The notes beneath the pieces are model-generated. The model ran no database searches, was not told where the DNA came from, and saw only the letters and a list, made by a program, of their open reading frames with translations. The translations under genes were made by a program, and so were the position numbers. A stretch of DNA of 64,000 nucleotides from an uncultured Bacteroidota bacterium (GTDB lineage Bacteria > Bacteroidota > Bacteroidia > 2-12-FULL-35-15), in assembly GCA_903926385.1 (NCBI GenBank), contig CAIYIS010000080.1, forward strand, positions 62,001-126,000, read 5' to 3'. Shown piece after piece: positions 30,778 through 37,703 of the stretch; the stretch's first letter is position 1, and every line of letters begins with the position of its first letter.

Positions 30778-31040
30778 TACAACTGTATGAATGGTTCATA
30801 CAACTGTATTTGCCATTTTTTGAACTGTATGAGGAGTTCATACAACTGTATTTGTCATTTTTTGAACTGTATGAGGGGTTCGTACAACCGTATTTGCTCC
30901 TTTACCAATCGTATTGGGTACGCATACAACCGTATTGAACCTTCTACCAACCGTATGCATGAGCTTTACGGTTGTAAACCTATTGATTACGGTTGTAAAC
31001 CATTTGCATACGATTGTAAAGGGAGTATTTACCATCGTAT
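30778..31040. repeat. array B: 13 units of exactly 21 bp with TAC-NNNN-GTA dyad cores
   Basis: Cores begin at 30778 and recur every 21 bp to 31030. All 13 end in GTA; nine begin TAC (the others TTG or ACC). Inner four bases run AACT (5), AACC/AATC/AACC/AACC, GGTT, GGTT, GATT, CATC. GGTT and GATT are the reverse complements of AACC and AATC, so three units are flipped while phase is kept. The 11-bp spacers vary, though some alternate (TATTTGCCATTT, TATGAGGAGTTC). Both strands show open frames reading as 7-residue units (YNCICHF; NTVVRTP), which any stop-free 21-bp period would give. Confidence 0.85.
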
Positions 31041-31140
31041 TTGGGCCTGTTTTTACCCTATTTTGATATATATTAATGTTATTCAGCATAATAACGATTT
31101 TTTGACGTAACATAAAACGACATTACAGAATGGAAAAAAA

Positions 31141-31179
31141 CCTCCGTTTTCATACTGTATTATTTCTATTAGCCGGAGG
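31141..31179 (+). promoter_or_regulatory. 5' hairpin ahead of the small gene at 31205
   Basis: ACCTCCG/CGGAGGT closes a loop of about 27 nt, ending 25 nt before the ATG. Analogous to the hairpin at 16430-16464 before small protein A. Confidence 0.45.
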
Positions 31180-31204
31180 TAATTATTAATTAAAAACAAT
31201 TATT

Positions 31205-31867
31205 ATGTCAGCACGAGCTGTAAAAATTAAACGAAAGAACGACCAGGACAAACCTGGAGACGTTCAAAGCATTACCGAGACGGTAGGGGCCAACACCTCT
31301 ACCAGCACTATCACGGCTGTTGCGGCCAAAGGAGCTTTGGCTACCACTGCAGCCGGAACTCTGAGAACTTCTATTACAGACAACACAAACAAACACAATG
31401 CTGCCGTAGCCGCTACAGGGGTTATGCACAGCAAAAATGGGCTTGCAGCCGAGGCTTACAATAATTTGGCTGCTGTGGTAGAAATCGAAATTCCGAACGA
31501 TCCGGATGCCTGGAAAGCATTTGGATTTGAATTAACAAAAAGCGAAGCAACTGCGGTGCCGTTGCCGGGGCCGGTGGTAAACGGAGGAGTGAGCAATGGC
31601 GACTTTTTGGGTACTGCCGACATTCATCACGACCCAGTGGCGGGTGCTAAAAATTACACTCACCGTGTAACCAAAGGCGACCCTACCAAAGACGAATCGT
31701 ATATTGCTGTTACCAGTCCTACAGTGCAATATACCAAAAGCAGCGCTACTGTGGATGTTCCGGCAGATTACCTTAATGTGCCATTATTTTGGAAAACTAC
31801 GGCTCATAACACAGCCGGTGCAGGACCAGAATCGGCTCCTTATGGCGGTTGCCGCATAAACGGGTAA
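31205..31867 (+). CDS. small array-associated protein B, unknown function
   Basis: 220 aa, no signal peptide. Basic start (MSARAVKIKRKNDQDK), then an Ala/Thr-rich, probably helical part (about 35-95), then a beta-rich C-terminal part (VEIEIPNDPDAWKAFGFEL to the end) that looks like a fibronectin-III-type domain, closing with LFWKTTAHNTAGAGPESAP. The arrangement (helical N-half, D/EIP motif near 90-95, KT..N..G.G.. S.P near the end) parallels protein A at 16481-17152; the identity is low. Preceded by array B and a hairpin, followed by a CCCGCTC-type terminator. GC content is higher than in its neighbours. Function unknown. Confidence 0.6.
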   Translation: MSARAVKIKRKNDQDKPGDVQSITETVGANTSTSTITAVAAKGALATTAAGTLRTSITDNTNKHNAAVAATGVMHSKNGLAAEAYNNLAAVVEIEIPNDPDAWKAFGFELTKSEATAVPLPGPVVNGGVSNGDFLGTADIHHDPVAGAKNYTHRVTKGDPTKDESYIAVTSPTVQYTKSSATVDVPADYLNVPLFWKTTAHNTAGAGPESAPYGGCRING

Positions 31868-31898
31868 TACCCCACATGCAGCACACCAAAACCAAAAA

Positions 31899-31936
31899 CA
31901 ATCCTGCTCGAGCAGTTGAGCGGGATTGTTTTTTTA
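31899..31936 (+). terminator. intrinsic terminator after small protein B
   Basis: Stem CAATCCTGCTC/GAGCGGGATTG with an 8-nt loop and T run. Confidence 0.85.
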
Positions 31937-32014
31937 AAAGTAAAAAGTGGAGACCAGAACCCACTTTAATAAACGGGGCATGAAAAACTAATGTGGCGAC
32001 TACGCAAAAATAGA

Positions 32015-33748
32015 ATGAAAAAAACAATTACAACATTTTTAACATTTATGATTATAAACATTAGTGTTTTTGCACAACAAAATATTTGGGCAGAAGCTCC
32101 ATTTGCAACAGTTTTTGCAATGACTATTGACAATGCAGGGAATACTTTTCTTACAGGTAACTTTCCAAGTGGGGGAAATAATTACGATTTTGACCCGGGA
32201 CCGGGAACAGCTTACCTAAATGATTTACTTAACGGAAATGCATTTATTGCAAAATATGATAGTGCCGGGCATTATGTTTGGGCAAAAAGTTTTGGTGCAA
32301 GTGCTGAACCTTTTTCAATTGCTGTAGATGCCGCTGATAATGTTATAATTACTGGTCAACTTACAGTTTCAGCTGATTTTGACCCAAGCGCAGCCACAGC
32401 TATTTTATCGGGAACAAATAAATTGTTTCTTGCAAAATACGACAGTAATGGAAATTATTTATGGGCGGGAATACAACAAGGTTGGGGGCATGGTAAGGGT
32501 ACCTCTTTAAAAACAGATGCTTCAAACAATATTTATGTTACAGGAACTTTTTCATCCGACTCTGCTGATTTCAATATGGGTTCGGGTGTTGCAAATCTTT
32601 ATGCTCCTTCTTCCGGTTCTCCCAGAATGTTTGTAGCAAAATATGACCCTAACGGTGCCTATATTTGGGCGCATTCTATGGATTCCCCTTCAACATCTTC
32701 CTCTGTTGTTTCACCAGTAAAAATTGATTTGGATGCTACAGGTAATATAGTTGTCGCAGGAAGTTTTAATGGCTCTATTGATTTTAATATTAGTGCAACA
32801 ATAAGCTATGCATCTTCAGCCGGATTTGATGATATATTTATGGCTAAATTTGACAACAGTTGTAATTTACTTTGGGTTGAAAGAATTGGAGCTGCAAGTT
32901 ATGACGATCTTAATTCAATGTCTTTAGATGGTTCAGGAAATATTGTATTAGTTGGTAGTTTTATAAATACCGTAGATTTTAATCCGGGAGTTGGTACTGC
33001 AAATATAGCAGGCGGAACGGGTGGTAGCAATTTCATCGCGAAATACAGTTCAACGGGAGCCTATCTTTGGGCAGAAAAAATAAGTTCTTCTCCTGCTGCC
33101 AGCTTTTATGGTGTTGCAACAGATGGAAATGGCAATGTTGTAACAACCGGAAGCTTTACAGGAACGGTTGATTTTGACCCTTCTTCTGGAGTATCTACCT
33201 TGGTAAGCACAAGCACTGGAGTAAGTCCTTCAGATGATGTTTTTTTGGCAGAGTATAGTAGCGGAGGTAGCTATTTGTGGGCATTCAAAATTGGATATTC
33301 CGGCTCTGATGTGGGGAAGTTTATTTATGTTGATGGAGGAAATAATATATTTACATCGGGTTATGCTTCGGGCTTTGCTATGCCTTACAATCTTGATTTC
33401 CAACCAGGGGTTGATTCTAATATTGTAACAATGAGTAATTCACAGGCTTATTATTTAGCAAAATATTTCGGACCAATAGTGACTGTTGGAGTGGCAGAAA
33501 CTCAAAATGAAAACGGAATCACTATTTATCCAAATCCTTTCACTTCGAAAACAACCATTGATTTTAATGAAGAACAAAAGAACATTATTATTAGAATAGT
33601 TGACATGTTAGGCAAAGAAATAGCAACAATAAACTTTACAGGCAGACAATATGTAATTGAAAAAGAAAATATGAAAGCAGGTATTTATTTTGTGATGATA
33701 ACGGATGAAAAGAAAAATGTGGTGAATAGGAAAATAATAATTGAATAA
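32015..33748 (+). CDS. secreted SBBP-type beta-propeller protein with T9SS tail
   Basis: 577 aa from the ATG at 32015. An ATG 24 nt upstream is possible, but MKKTITTFLTFMIINISVFAQ at 32015 is a proper signal peptide. The body holds about eight repeats of 50-55 residues, each with a FDPG or FNPG turn, (I/L)AKYDS-G-Y-WA and a D--GN(V/I) strand, the SBBP beta-propeller pattern. The last 75 residues are a T9SS type A sorting domain (IYPNPFTSKT ... AGIYFVMITDEKKNVVNRKIIIE). Exported and probably surface-bound; ligand unknown. It follows small gene B as the YCF48 gene follows small gene A. Confidence 0.85.
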   Translation: MKKTITTFLTFMIINISVFAQQNIWAEAPFATVFAMTIDNAGNTFLTGNFPSGGNNYDFDPGPGTAYLNDLLNGNAFIAKYDSAGHYVWAKSFGASAEPFSIAVDAADNVIITGQLTVSADFDPSAATAILSGTNKLFLAKYDSNGNYLWAGIQQGWGHGKGTSLKTDASNNIYVTGTFSSDSADFNMGSGVANLYAPSSGSPRMFVAKYDPNGAYIWAHSMDSPSTSSSVVSPVKIDLDATGNIVVAGSFNGSIDFNISATISYASSAGFDDIFMAKFDNSCNLLWVERIGAASYDDLNSMSLDGSGNIVLVGSFINTVDFNPGVGTANIAGGTGGSNFIAKYSSTGAYLWAEKISSSPAASFYGVATDGNGNVVTTGSFTGTVDFDPSSGVSTLVSTSTGVSPSDDVFLAEYSSGGSYLWAFKIGYSGSDVGKFIYVDGGNNIFTSGYASGFAMPYNLDFQPGVDSNIVTMSNSQAYYLAKYFGPIVTVGVAETQNENGITIYPNPFTSKTTIDFNEEQKNIIIRIVDMLGKEIATINFTGRQYVIEKENMKAGIYFVMITDEKKNVVNRKIIIE

Positions 33749-33782
33749 AGTAGAACAAATAAGTTTTAGAAGTGAATTAAAA

Positions 33783-33877
33783 AAGCTTTGGGCAGAAATG
33801 TTCAGGGCTTTTTTACTCTGTGAAACTCTTTTTTGTTTTGTGCACTCTGTGTTGAAAAAGAAAAGAAAAACAAAATG
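33783..33877 (+). repeat. dispersed terminator-spacer repeat, copy 1
   Basis: A weak hairpin (GCTTTG..CAGGGC) with T run, then ACTCTGTGAAACTC, TTTGTGCACTCTGTG and TTGAAAAAGAAAAG. Serves as terminator for the SBBP gene. Three further copies follow at 33889, 34751 and 34951. Confidence 0.7.
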
Positions 33878-33888
33878 GATAATAAACC

Positions 33889-33984
33889 TCCGTTCAGAAA
33901 TGTTCGGAGTTTTTTTTGTTTCTCTGTGAAACTCCTTTTTTGCTTTGTGTACTCTGTGTTGAAAAAGAAAAAACAAACAAAATG
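33889..33984 (+). repeat. dispersed terminator-spacer repeat, copy 2
   Basis: CTCCGTTCAGAAATGTTCGGAG hairpin plus T run, then the same CTCTGTGAAACTC...CTCTGTGTTGAAAAAG spacer. Lacks the TATCTTTG element of copies 3 and 4. Confidence 0.7.
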
Positions 33985-34029
33985 GATAAAGAGGCTGTGC
34001 TTCCTTATACTTTTTTTATTTGTAGTAAA

Positions 34030-34329
34030 TTATTTTTTTCGTTTAAATTTTTTGTCTGGATTTTGGCTGGTGTGAAATACACTATGTATAACCACTGCCG
34101 AAGGATAGACTTTATATAAGATAACAAAAGGGAATTTTTTGATGGGTATTTGCCTGAACTTTTTATAAACTATTCGAAATGCTTCGGGATTTTCTTTTAT
34201 GATGTCAATGTATGTATCAATTTTCTTAAGAAACACATCACCTAAACCAATTTTTGCATCCTCATACCACCAATAAGCAGACATCATTTCGCTTATTGCT
34301 TTATCTCTGAAAAGAATTTTACGCGACAT
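34030..34329 (-). CDS. RelE/ParE family toxin
   Basis: 99 aa with the ParE/RelE fold pattern: N-terminal helices (DKAISEMMSAYWWYEDAKIGLGDVFLKKI), a beta sheet with a conserved Arg-rich strand (FRQIPIKKFPFVILYKV), a last strand, VVIHSVFHTSQNPDKK, and a basic tail. In this family the toxin acts on DNA gyrase (ParE) or ribosome-bound mRNA (RelE); which applies here cannot be read. It overlaps the antitoxin gene by 11 nt. One of two TA modules in this island. Confidence 0.8.
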   Translation of the reverse strand: MSRKILFRDKAISEMMSAYWWYEDAKIGLGDVFLKKIDTYIDIIKENPEAFRIVYKKFRQIPIKKFPFVILYKVYPSAVVIHSVFHTSQNPDKKFKRKK

Positions 34330-34564
34330 TTTTTTTGCTGCGAATTATTTTTTTTGCTTCTTCCCACGAATGATATTTTCCTTTCCCCTGTTTATATTCC
34401 AAATCCCGCTCATCCAAAATTGCTTTTTGCTCATCAGTCAACTCATAAAAATCAGTACTGTCGGCTTTAGAAGAGACAATTTCATAAACAGCTTTTAAAA
34501 ACTTAGGATCTTCAATATTCTCCAATGCCTTGTAAATATTGTTTTTTATAGCGATAGTTGTCAT
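34319..34564 (-). CDS. antitoxin partner of the ParE/RelE toxin
   Basis: 81 aa: an N-terminal helical segment, then the addiction-module motif LTDEQKAILDERDLEYKQGKGKYHSWEEAKKIIR, in which the SWEEAK stretch is typical of the short antitoxins that precede ParE toxins. Neutralises the toxin and probably represses the pair. Gene order antitoxin-toxin with overlap supports the call. Confidence 0.75.
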   Translation of the reverse strand: MTTIAIKNNIYKALENIEDPKFLKAVYEIVSSKADSTDFYELTDEQKAILDERDLEYKQGKGKYHSWEEAKKIIRSKKNVA

Positions 34565-34643
34565 AGTTGATGTAATTAATTCGAAAACAAAATTACGAAA
34601 TGTTTTCAGATAATAATAGTAAGCAAAAAAATAACGAACGTAG

Positions 34644-34718
34644 CTGGCAAAGGGAGTTTATTTTTTATCAGTAAATAGCCAAGAGGGAGTAGTGAATAGG
34701 AAGATAGTTAAAGAATAG
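34644..34718 (+). pseudogene. relic of a T9SS sorting domain (C-terminal 24 codons)
   Basis: A 25-codon frame reads LAKGVYFLSVNSQEG then VVNRKIVKE and a stop, exactly the end of a type A sorting domain as in the intact genes here. Nothing upstream continues it. The matching N-side of such a domain, ending SGLAK, survives as a relic at 35623-35743. Confidence 0.7.
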
Positions 34719-34750
34719 AAATTATAAATGATGAATTATAAATTATAAAT

Positions 34751-34870
34751 GAAGCTCCGGGCAGAGATGTTCGGGGCTTTTTTTACTCTGTGAAACTCTT
34801 TTTTGCTTTGTGTACTCTGTGTTGAAAAAGAAAAGAATTATCTTTGTAAAAAAAAATAAAAACAAAATGA
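34751..34870 (+). repeat. dispersed terminator-promoter repeat, copy 3
   Basis: GCTCCGGGCAGAGATGTTCGGGGC-type hairpin with T run, the CTCTGTGAAACTC spacer, then TATCTTTG (34839-34846) and ATGACAA at 34867. The last 40 nt match copy 4, including the ATG, but no gene follows: palindromes begin at once. Confidence 0.75.
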
Positions 34871-34877
34871 CAACCCC

Positions 34878-34931
34878 GCTGGCGCTAGCGTGTTTCGCTA
34901 GTGCCGTTTATTAGGTGGTGTCCTCACCACC
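34878..34931. repeat. REP-like double palindrome
   Basis: GGCGCTAGCG-TGTTT-CGCTAGTGCC (34881-34905) and GGTGGTG-TCCT-CACCACC (34914-34931). This pair of hairpins resembles REP elements moved by IS200/IS605-type Y1 transposases. It sits directly behind the orphan promoter and start codon of copy 3. Confidence 0.75.
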
Positions 34932-34950
34932 ACAAATCACTTTTCAAATA

Positions 34951-35083
34951 AATTAAGAATGAGGCTCCGGGCAGAAATGTTCGGGGCCTTTTTTTATTTG
35001 CTCTGTGAAGCTCTTTTTTGCTTTGTGCACTCTGTGTTGAAAAGGAAAAGAATTATCTTTGTAAAAAAAATAAAAACAAAATG
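34951..35083 (+). repeat. dispersed terminator-promoter repeat, copy 4
   Basis: Same terminator hairpin and spacer as copy 3, then TATCTTTG (35054-35061) 20 nt before the antitoxin ATG at 35081. Here the element drives a real gene. Confidence 0.75.
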
Positions 35084-35314
35084 ACAATTCAAGCACAAAA
35101 ATTAGAATTGGTAAAGCTGATTTTAGACATTGATGATAAAACAGTTTTAAGTAATTTTATTCAACTGGTAAAAGCATCAAAAGAAGATTGGTGGGATAAA
35201 ATTTCTGATAAAGAAAGAGCAGCCATTGAAGAAGGAATTTTACAAGCAGACAGCGGACAGTTAATTGCACATACAGCGGTGATGGCGAAAATAAAAGGCA
35301 AGTATAAACTTTAA
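35081..35314 (+). CDS. antitoxin of second RelE/ParE module
   Basis: 77 aa. MTIQAQKLELVKLILDIDD, a helical region, then SDKERAAIEEGILQADSGQLIAHTAVMAKIKGKYKL, the pattern of small antitoxins ahead of RelE/ParE toxins in Bacteroidota. The start is ATG 35081, 20 nt behind a TATCTTTG element; an upstream in-frame ATG at 35018 would read through the promoter repeat and is rejected. The toxin gene begins 6 nt after the stop. Confidence 0.75.
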   Translation: MTIQAQKLELVKLILDIDDKTVLSNFIQLVKASKEDWWDKISDKERAAIEEGILQADSGQLIAHTAVMAKIKGKYKL

Positions 35315-35320
35315 CCACCC

Positions 35321-35614
35321 ATGGTAATGGAAATAAAATGGACAGAAAAAGCCCAATCAGATTTCGATTCAATACTTGACTTCCTCCTTTCTGATTTCTC
35401 AATAAAAGAGGTTGAGAAATTTATCAATTTAACAGAAGATACTTTATTCCTGATTTCGAAAACCCCTTTGATGTTCCCTAAAGCAAAAAATAATAATGTA
35501 CGCAAATGTGTATTGGTAAAACAAGTGAATTTATATTACCGTGTACATAAAAATCAGATTGAGCTTTTAACTTTTTGGGATAACAGGAGAAATCCGGAGA
35601 AATTAAAATATTAA
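35321..35614 (+). CDS. RelE/ParE family toxin (second module)
   Basis: 97 aa: EIKWTEKAQSDFDSILDFLLSDFSIKEVEKFINLTEDTLFLISKTPLMFPKAK in short, then a sheet NVRKCVLVKQVNLYYRVHKNQIELLTFWDNRRNP, the classical RelE/ParE pattern ending in the Arg-rich motif (DNRRNPEKL). A second ATG two codons later (35327) is an equal candidate start. Intact and paired with the upstream antitoxin. Confidence 0.85.
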   Translation: MVMEIKWTEKAQSDFDSILDFLLSDFSIKEVEKFINLTEDTLFLISKTPLMFPKAKNNNVRKCVLVKQVNLYYRVHKNQIELLTFWDNRRNPEKLKY

Positions 35615-35622
35615 GAACTTAC

Positions 35623-35743
35623 TTTCCTTCGATAAGAGTATTACAAAAAAACACAAGTCTAATAATAACTGATGTTTTGGGAAATGTTGTTCAGCAACTA
35701 ACAACTAACCCTTAATATGAGCGGGCTGGCAAAAGATATTTAA
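35623..35743 (+). pseudogene. relic of a T9SS sorting domain (N-terminal part)
   Basis: Frame reads FPSIRVLQKNTSLIITDVLG then NVVQQLTTNP and a stop; after a one-base shift the next codons read NMSGLAKDI and stop. This is close to the domain of the intact YCF48 gene (QRNTSLIITDVLGNIVHQ). It lacks the last 20 residues, which survive in the relic at 34644. Confidence 0.7.
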
Positions 35744-35768
35744 TATTGATCCTTTAAGATAAATACAA

Positions 35769-36197
35769 ATGAACCCAAGAGTAAAATCAGTTACTGCTTT
35801 TCAAGAATATTTTCTGGAAATTATATTTAATAAGGCACTAATCCCTAAGATTATTTATTAATTGCAAAACGCCTCACCCCCGGCCCCTCTCCAAAGGAGA
35901 GGGGAGAATAAGTAAATGCAAAAATCAGGTTTCTTTAAGCTTCGCCCCCTCTCCTTTGGAGAGGGGATAAAGGGGTGAGGCGTTCAGACGAATATAATCT
36001 TAGGGATAGGTGTATTTAATAATAATGAAAAGAAAATGTTTGATGTGAAGCCCTATTTGAATTTCGGTCTTTTCAGCGAATTGAAAGATATTATGATGTT
36101 TCAAACAGCAAAAGTGGAATCAGGCACCGTTACTTGGAAAAACGGATTAGACATTTGTCCTGATACTTTATATCTGGAGAGTTCAAAAGTGGAATAA
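35769..36197 (+). pseudogene. DUF2442 gene interrupted by a MITE
   Basis: The first 21 codons (MNPRVKSVTAFQEYFLEIIFN) and the last 58 codons (starting NEKKMFDVKPYLNFGLFSE and ending LESSKVE) flank a 179-bp insert. Removing the insert and one copy of its 10-bp duplication restores a continuous 79-codon frame with the DUF2442 features FDVKPYL..G.F.ELKD...F....V..GTVTWKNGLDICPDTLY. DUF2442 proteins are often found with DUF4160 in small toxin-antitoxin-like pairs; no partner is seen here. The gene is broken but recently so, since both halves are free of stops. Confidence 0.85.
35834..36012. mobile_element. 179-bp MITE with 19-bp terminal inverted repeats and 10-bp target duplication
   Basis: Ends CACTAATCCCTAAGATTAT (35836-35854) and the reverse complement of CACCTATCCCTAAGATTAT (35994-36012) match at 17 of 19. 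Flanks are identical TATTTAATAA at 35824-35833 and 36013-36022. The core is an inverted pair of CGCCTCACCCC/CCCCTCTCC palindromes (about 35871-35983). No coding capacity, so it was moved by an enzyme encoded elsewhere. Confidence 0.85.
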
Positions 36198-36224
36198 ATC
36201 AGCAAGTTTAAATTCTGGATTACA

Positions 36225-36257
36225 AAAAAACTCCCGTATATGTTACGGGAGTTTTTT
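36225..36257 (-). terminator. terminator of the nitric oxide synthase gene
   Basis: Stem AAAAAACTCCCGTA/TACGGGAGTTTTTT with a 5-nt loop; a T run on both strands, so it can work in either direction. Confidence 0.85.
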
Positions 36258-36263
36258 TGTTTA

Positions 36264-37406
36264 TCAAGCTTTGTGTATGTGGAAAGGGCAACCTGCTTGT
36301 TTTTCCATTTCTTCGGCAGTAGGTTTTCGCCAGGCTGCAAATTCGCGATAAAAATTGGGAGCTACCACTTCGTTTTTCCATTCTCTGAAAAATGTTTTAG
36401 TAGCCGAGCCCGACATAGGAGGTACTATCCACGACCAGTCGGCATTAATTTCTCTTCCGCATTCGTTTTCCGATTCTTCAAAATTGATGAATTGGTCGGT
36501 AGCGGTGTGATGGTCTACCATGGCTACTTTACTTTTTTGATAAGAATGTAAAACAGCTAGGTTGAGTTCGAGCAAGGCTCTGTCTTTCCAAAGGGTGCTG
36601 TTCTTGGAAGTATCTAATCCCATACGTGCAGCCAAAGTGGGCAAAACATTATAACGTTGCTCGTCTCCGAAATTGCGCGAAGCTATTTCTGTTTCCATAT
36701 ACCAACCGTTGAAAGGCACAGCAGAGTATACAATGCCGCCTATCTCCAACACCATATTAGAAATGATAGGCACAGCATACCATTTTAAGCCAAGCTCTTT
36801 GAACCACTCCAGAGTGGGATGTTCGATGTTTACTTCGTTAATAAAACTATCGGGAATAGGAACCAACACCGGAGGATGGTCGGCAATTTGAATAACCAAA
36901 GGCAAAATATCAAAATCAGTCTTCGCACTTTTCCAACCCAGCTTTATACATTCGGCCGTAAACTCCAGCGAATCGGGGTCGCCTATTATTTTATTTCCTT
37001 CCGCCTGATAGCCTGCATATCTTACCAATTGTGCATTCCATATTTTGATAGAATTGTTTTTCACTTCGTCTGCTTGTCTGAAAACTGTAACACTGGGGCG
37101 AATCTTGCCATCGTTGTAAGCAAACTTAATATGATTAAGCATCTCATCACATATTTCTTTTTCAGTAGTCAGGTGGCGTTGGTCTCTCACCGAAAGTTTT
37201 TTCCAGAAAAACCTACCTATACATCGGTTGCTGTTTCGCCAGGCTATCTTTGCTCCGTGCTCCAATTCAAGAGCGGTGTGAACGTAAGTGCCCGTGCGGG
37301 CTATTTCATCTTTTACTTCTGTTAATCTTTTTTCCAGATTATCCCATTCGTTTTCGGAATAACATTGCTTGAGAAAAGTTTCTGCTTTTGATACTAATAA
37401 ATTCAT
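36264..37406 (-). CDS. nos: bacterial nitric oxide synthase oxygenase domain protein
   Basis: 380 aa, the length of stand-alone bacterial NOS proteins, which lack the reductase half and borrow electrons from cellular flavoproteins. They oxidise L-arginine to citrulline and nitric oxide. The heme thiolate is Cys62 in the signature WRNSNRCIGR; the arginine-binding Glu240 is in NGWYMETE; and PFNGWYM, IGGIVYSAVPF and the C-terminal pterin-site segment (ADWSWIVPPMSGSATK, FHREW-type FFREW) are present. It stands alone between terminators, with no visible reductase or regulator. Physiological roles elsewhere are oxidative-stress defence and signalling; the role here is unknown. Confidence 0.93.
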   Translation of the reverse strand: MNLLVSKAETFLKQCYSENEWDNLEKRLTEVKDEIARTGTYVHTALELEHGAKIAWRNSNRCIGRFFWKKLSVRDQRHLTTEKEICDEMLNHIKFAYNDGKIRPSVTVFRQADEVKNNSIKIWNAQLVRYAGYQAEGNKIIGDPDSLEFTAECIKLGWKSAKTDFDILPLVIQIADHPPVLVPIPDSFINEVNIEHPTLEWFKELGLKWYAVPIISNMVLEIGGIVYSAVPFNGWYMETEIASRNFGDEQRYNVLPTLAARMGLDTSKNSTLWKDRALLELNLAVLHSYQKSKVAMVDHHTATDQFINFEESENECGREINADWSWIVPPMSGSATKTFFREWKNEVVAPNFYREFAAWRKPTAEEMEKQAGCPFHIHKA

Positions 37407-37703
37407 AAAAGGGTTTTTATTGATTGATTAATTTTTAGTGTTGAAAGGGCTATTAATGCTTGCTTCTCCCCATCTTGTTATCATTTCGAATTAAAAAAAT
37501 AAGAAATACAACTTGAGCAAACGTACGAAATTAAAGTTGGTAAGAAGGGTTGATTTAAATCAGGTTAACTTATGTAGGTGTTACAGGCAAGCAGGAAGGG
37601 AGAAAGGAAAGAAAAGAAAAGAAAAGAAATCATGAAAAAGCATAAAAGTTGGATGAATTGTAAATTAATATCAGTAGTTTTGTTACTCAAAATAAAGCAA
37701 GTT
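37407..37703. other. intergenic region between divergent nos and secreted protein genes
   Basis: Contains a purine-rich GAAAAGAAAAGAAAAG run (about 37606-37628) and two upstream in-frame ATGs for the next gene (37578 and 37632). No other gene. Confidence 0.4.

Noticed and set aside
15998-31040. Diversity-generating retroelement or retron
   Set aside because: No reverse transcriptase is encoded in the window, and no template/variable repeat pair with adenine-directed changes was seen.
30553-31110. 185-codon open frame with heptapeptide-like repeats (YNCICHF...)
   Set aside because: It is produced by the stop-free 21-bp period of array B. Flipped units change the residues while the nucleotide symmetry is kept, the opposite strand is open as well, and there is no ribosome-binding context.
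30838-31113. 91-codon minus-strand frame (NTVV repeats)
   Set aside because: Second shadow of array B.
35018-35080. upstream start for the second antitoxin
   Set aside because: It would translate through the promoter repeat and its TATCTTTG element; ATG 35081 gives the conserved antitoxin N-terminus.
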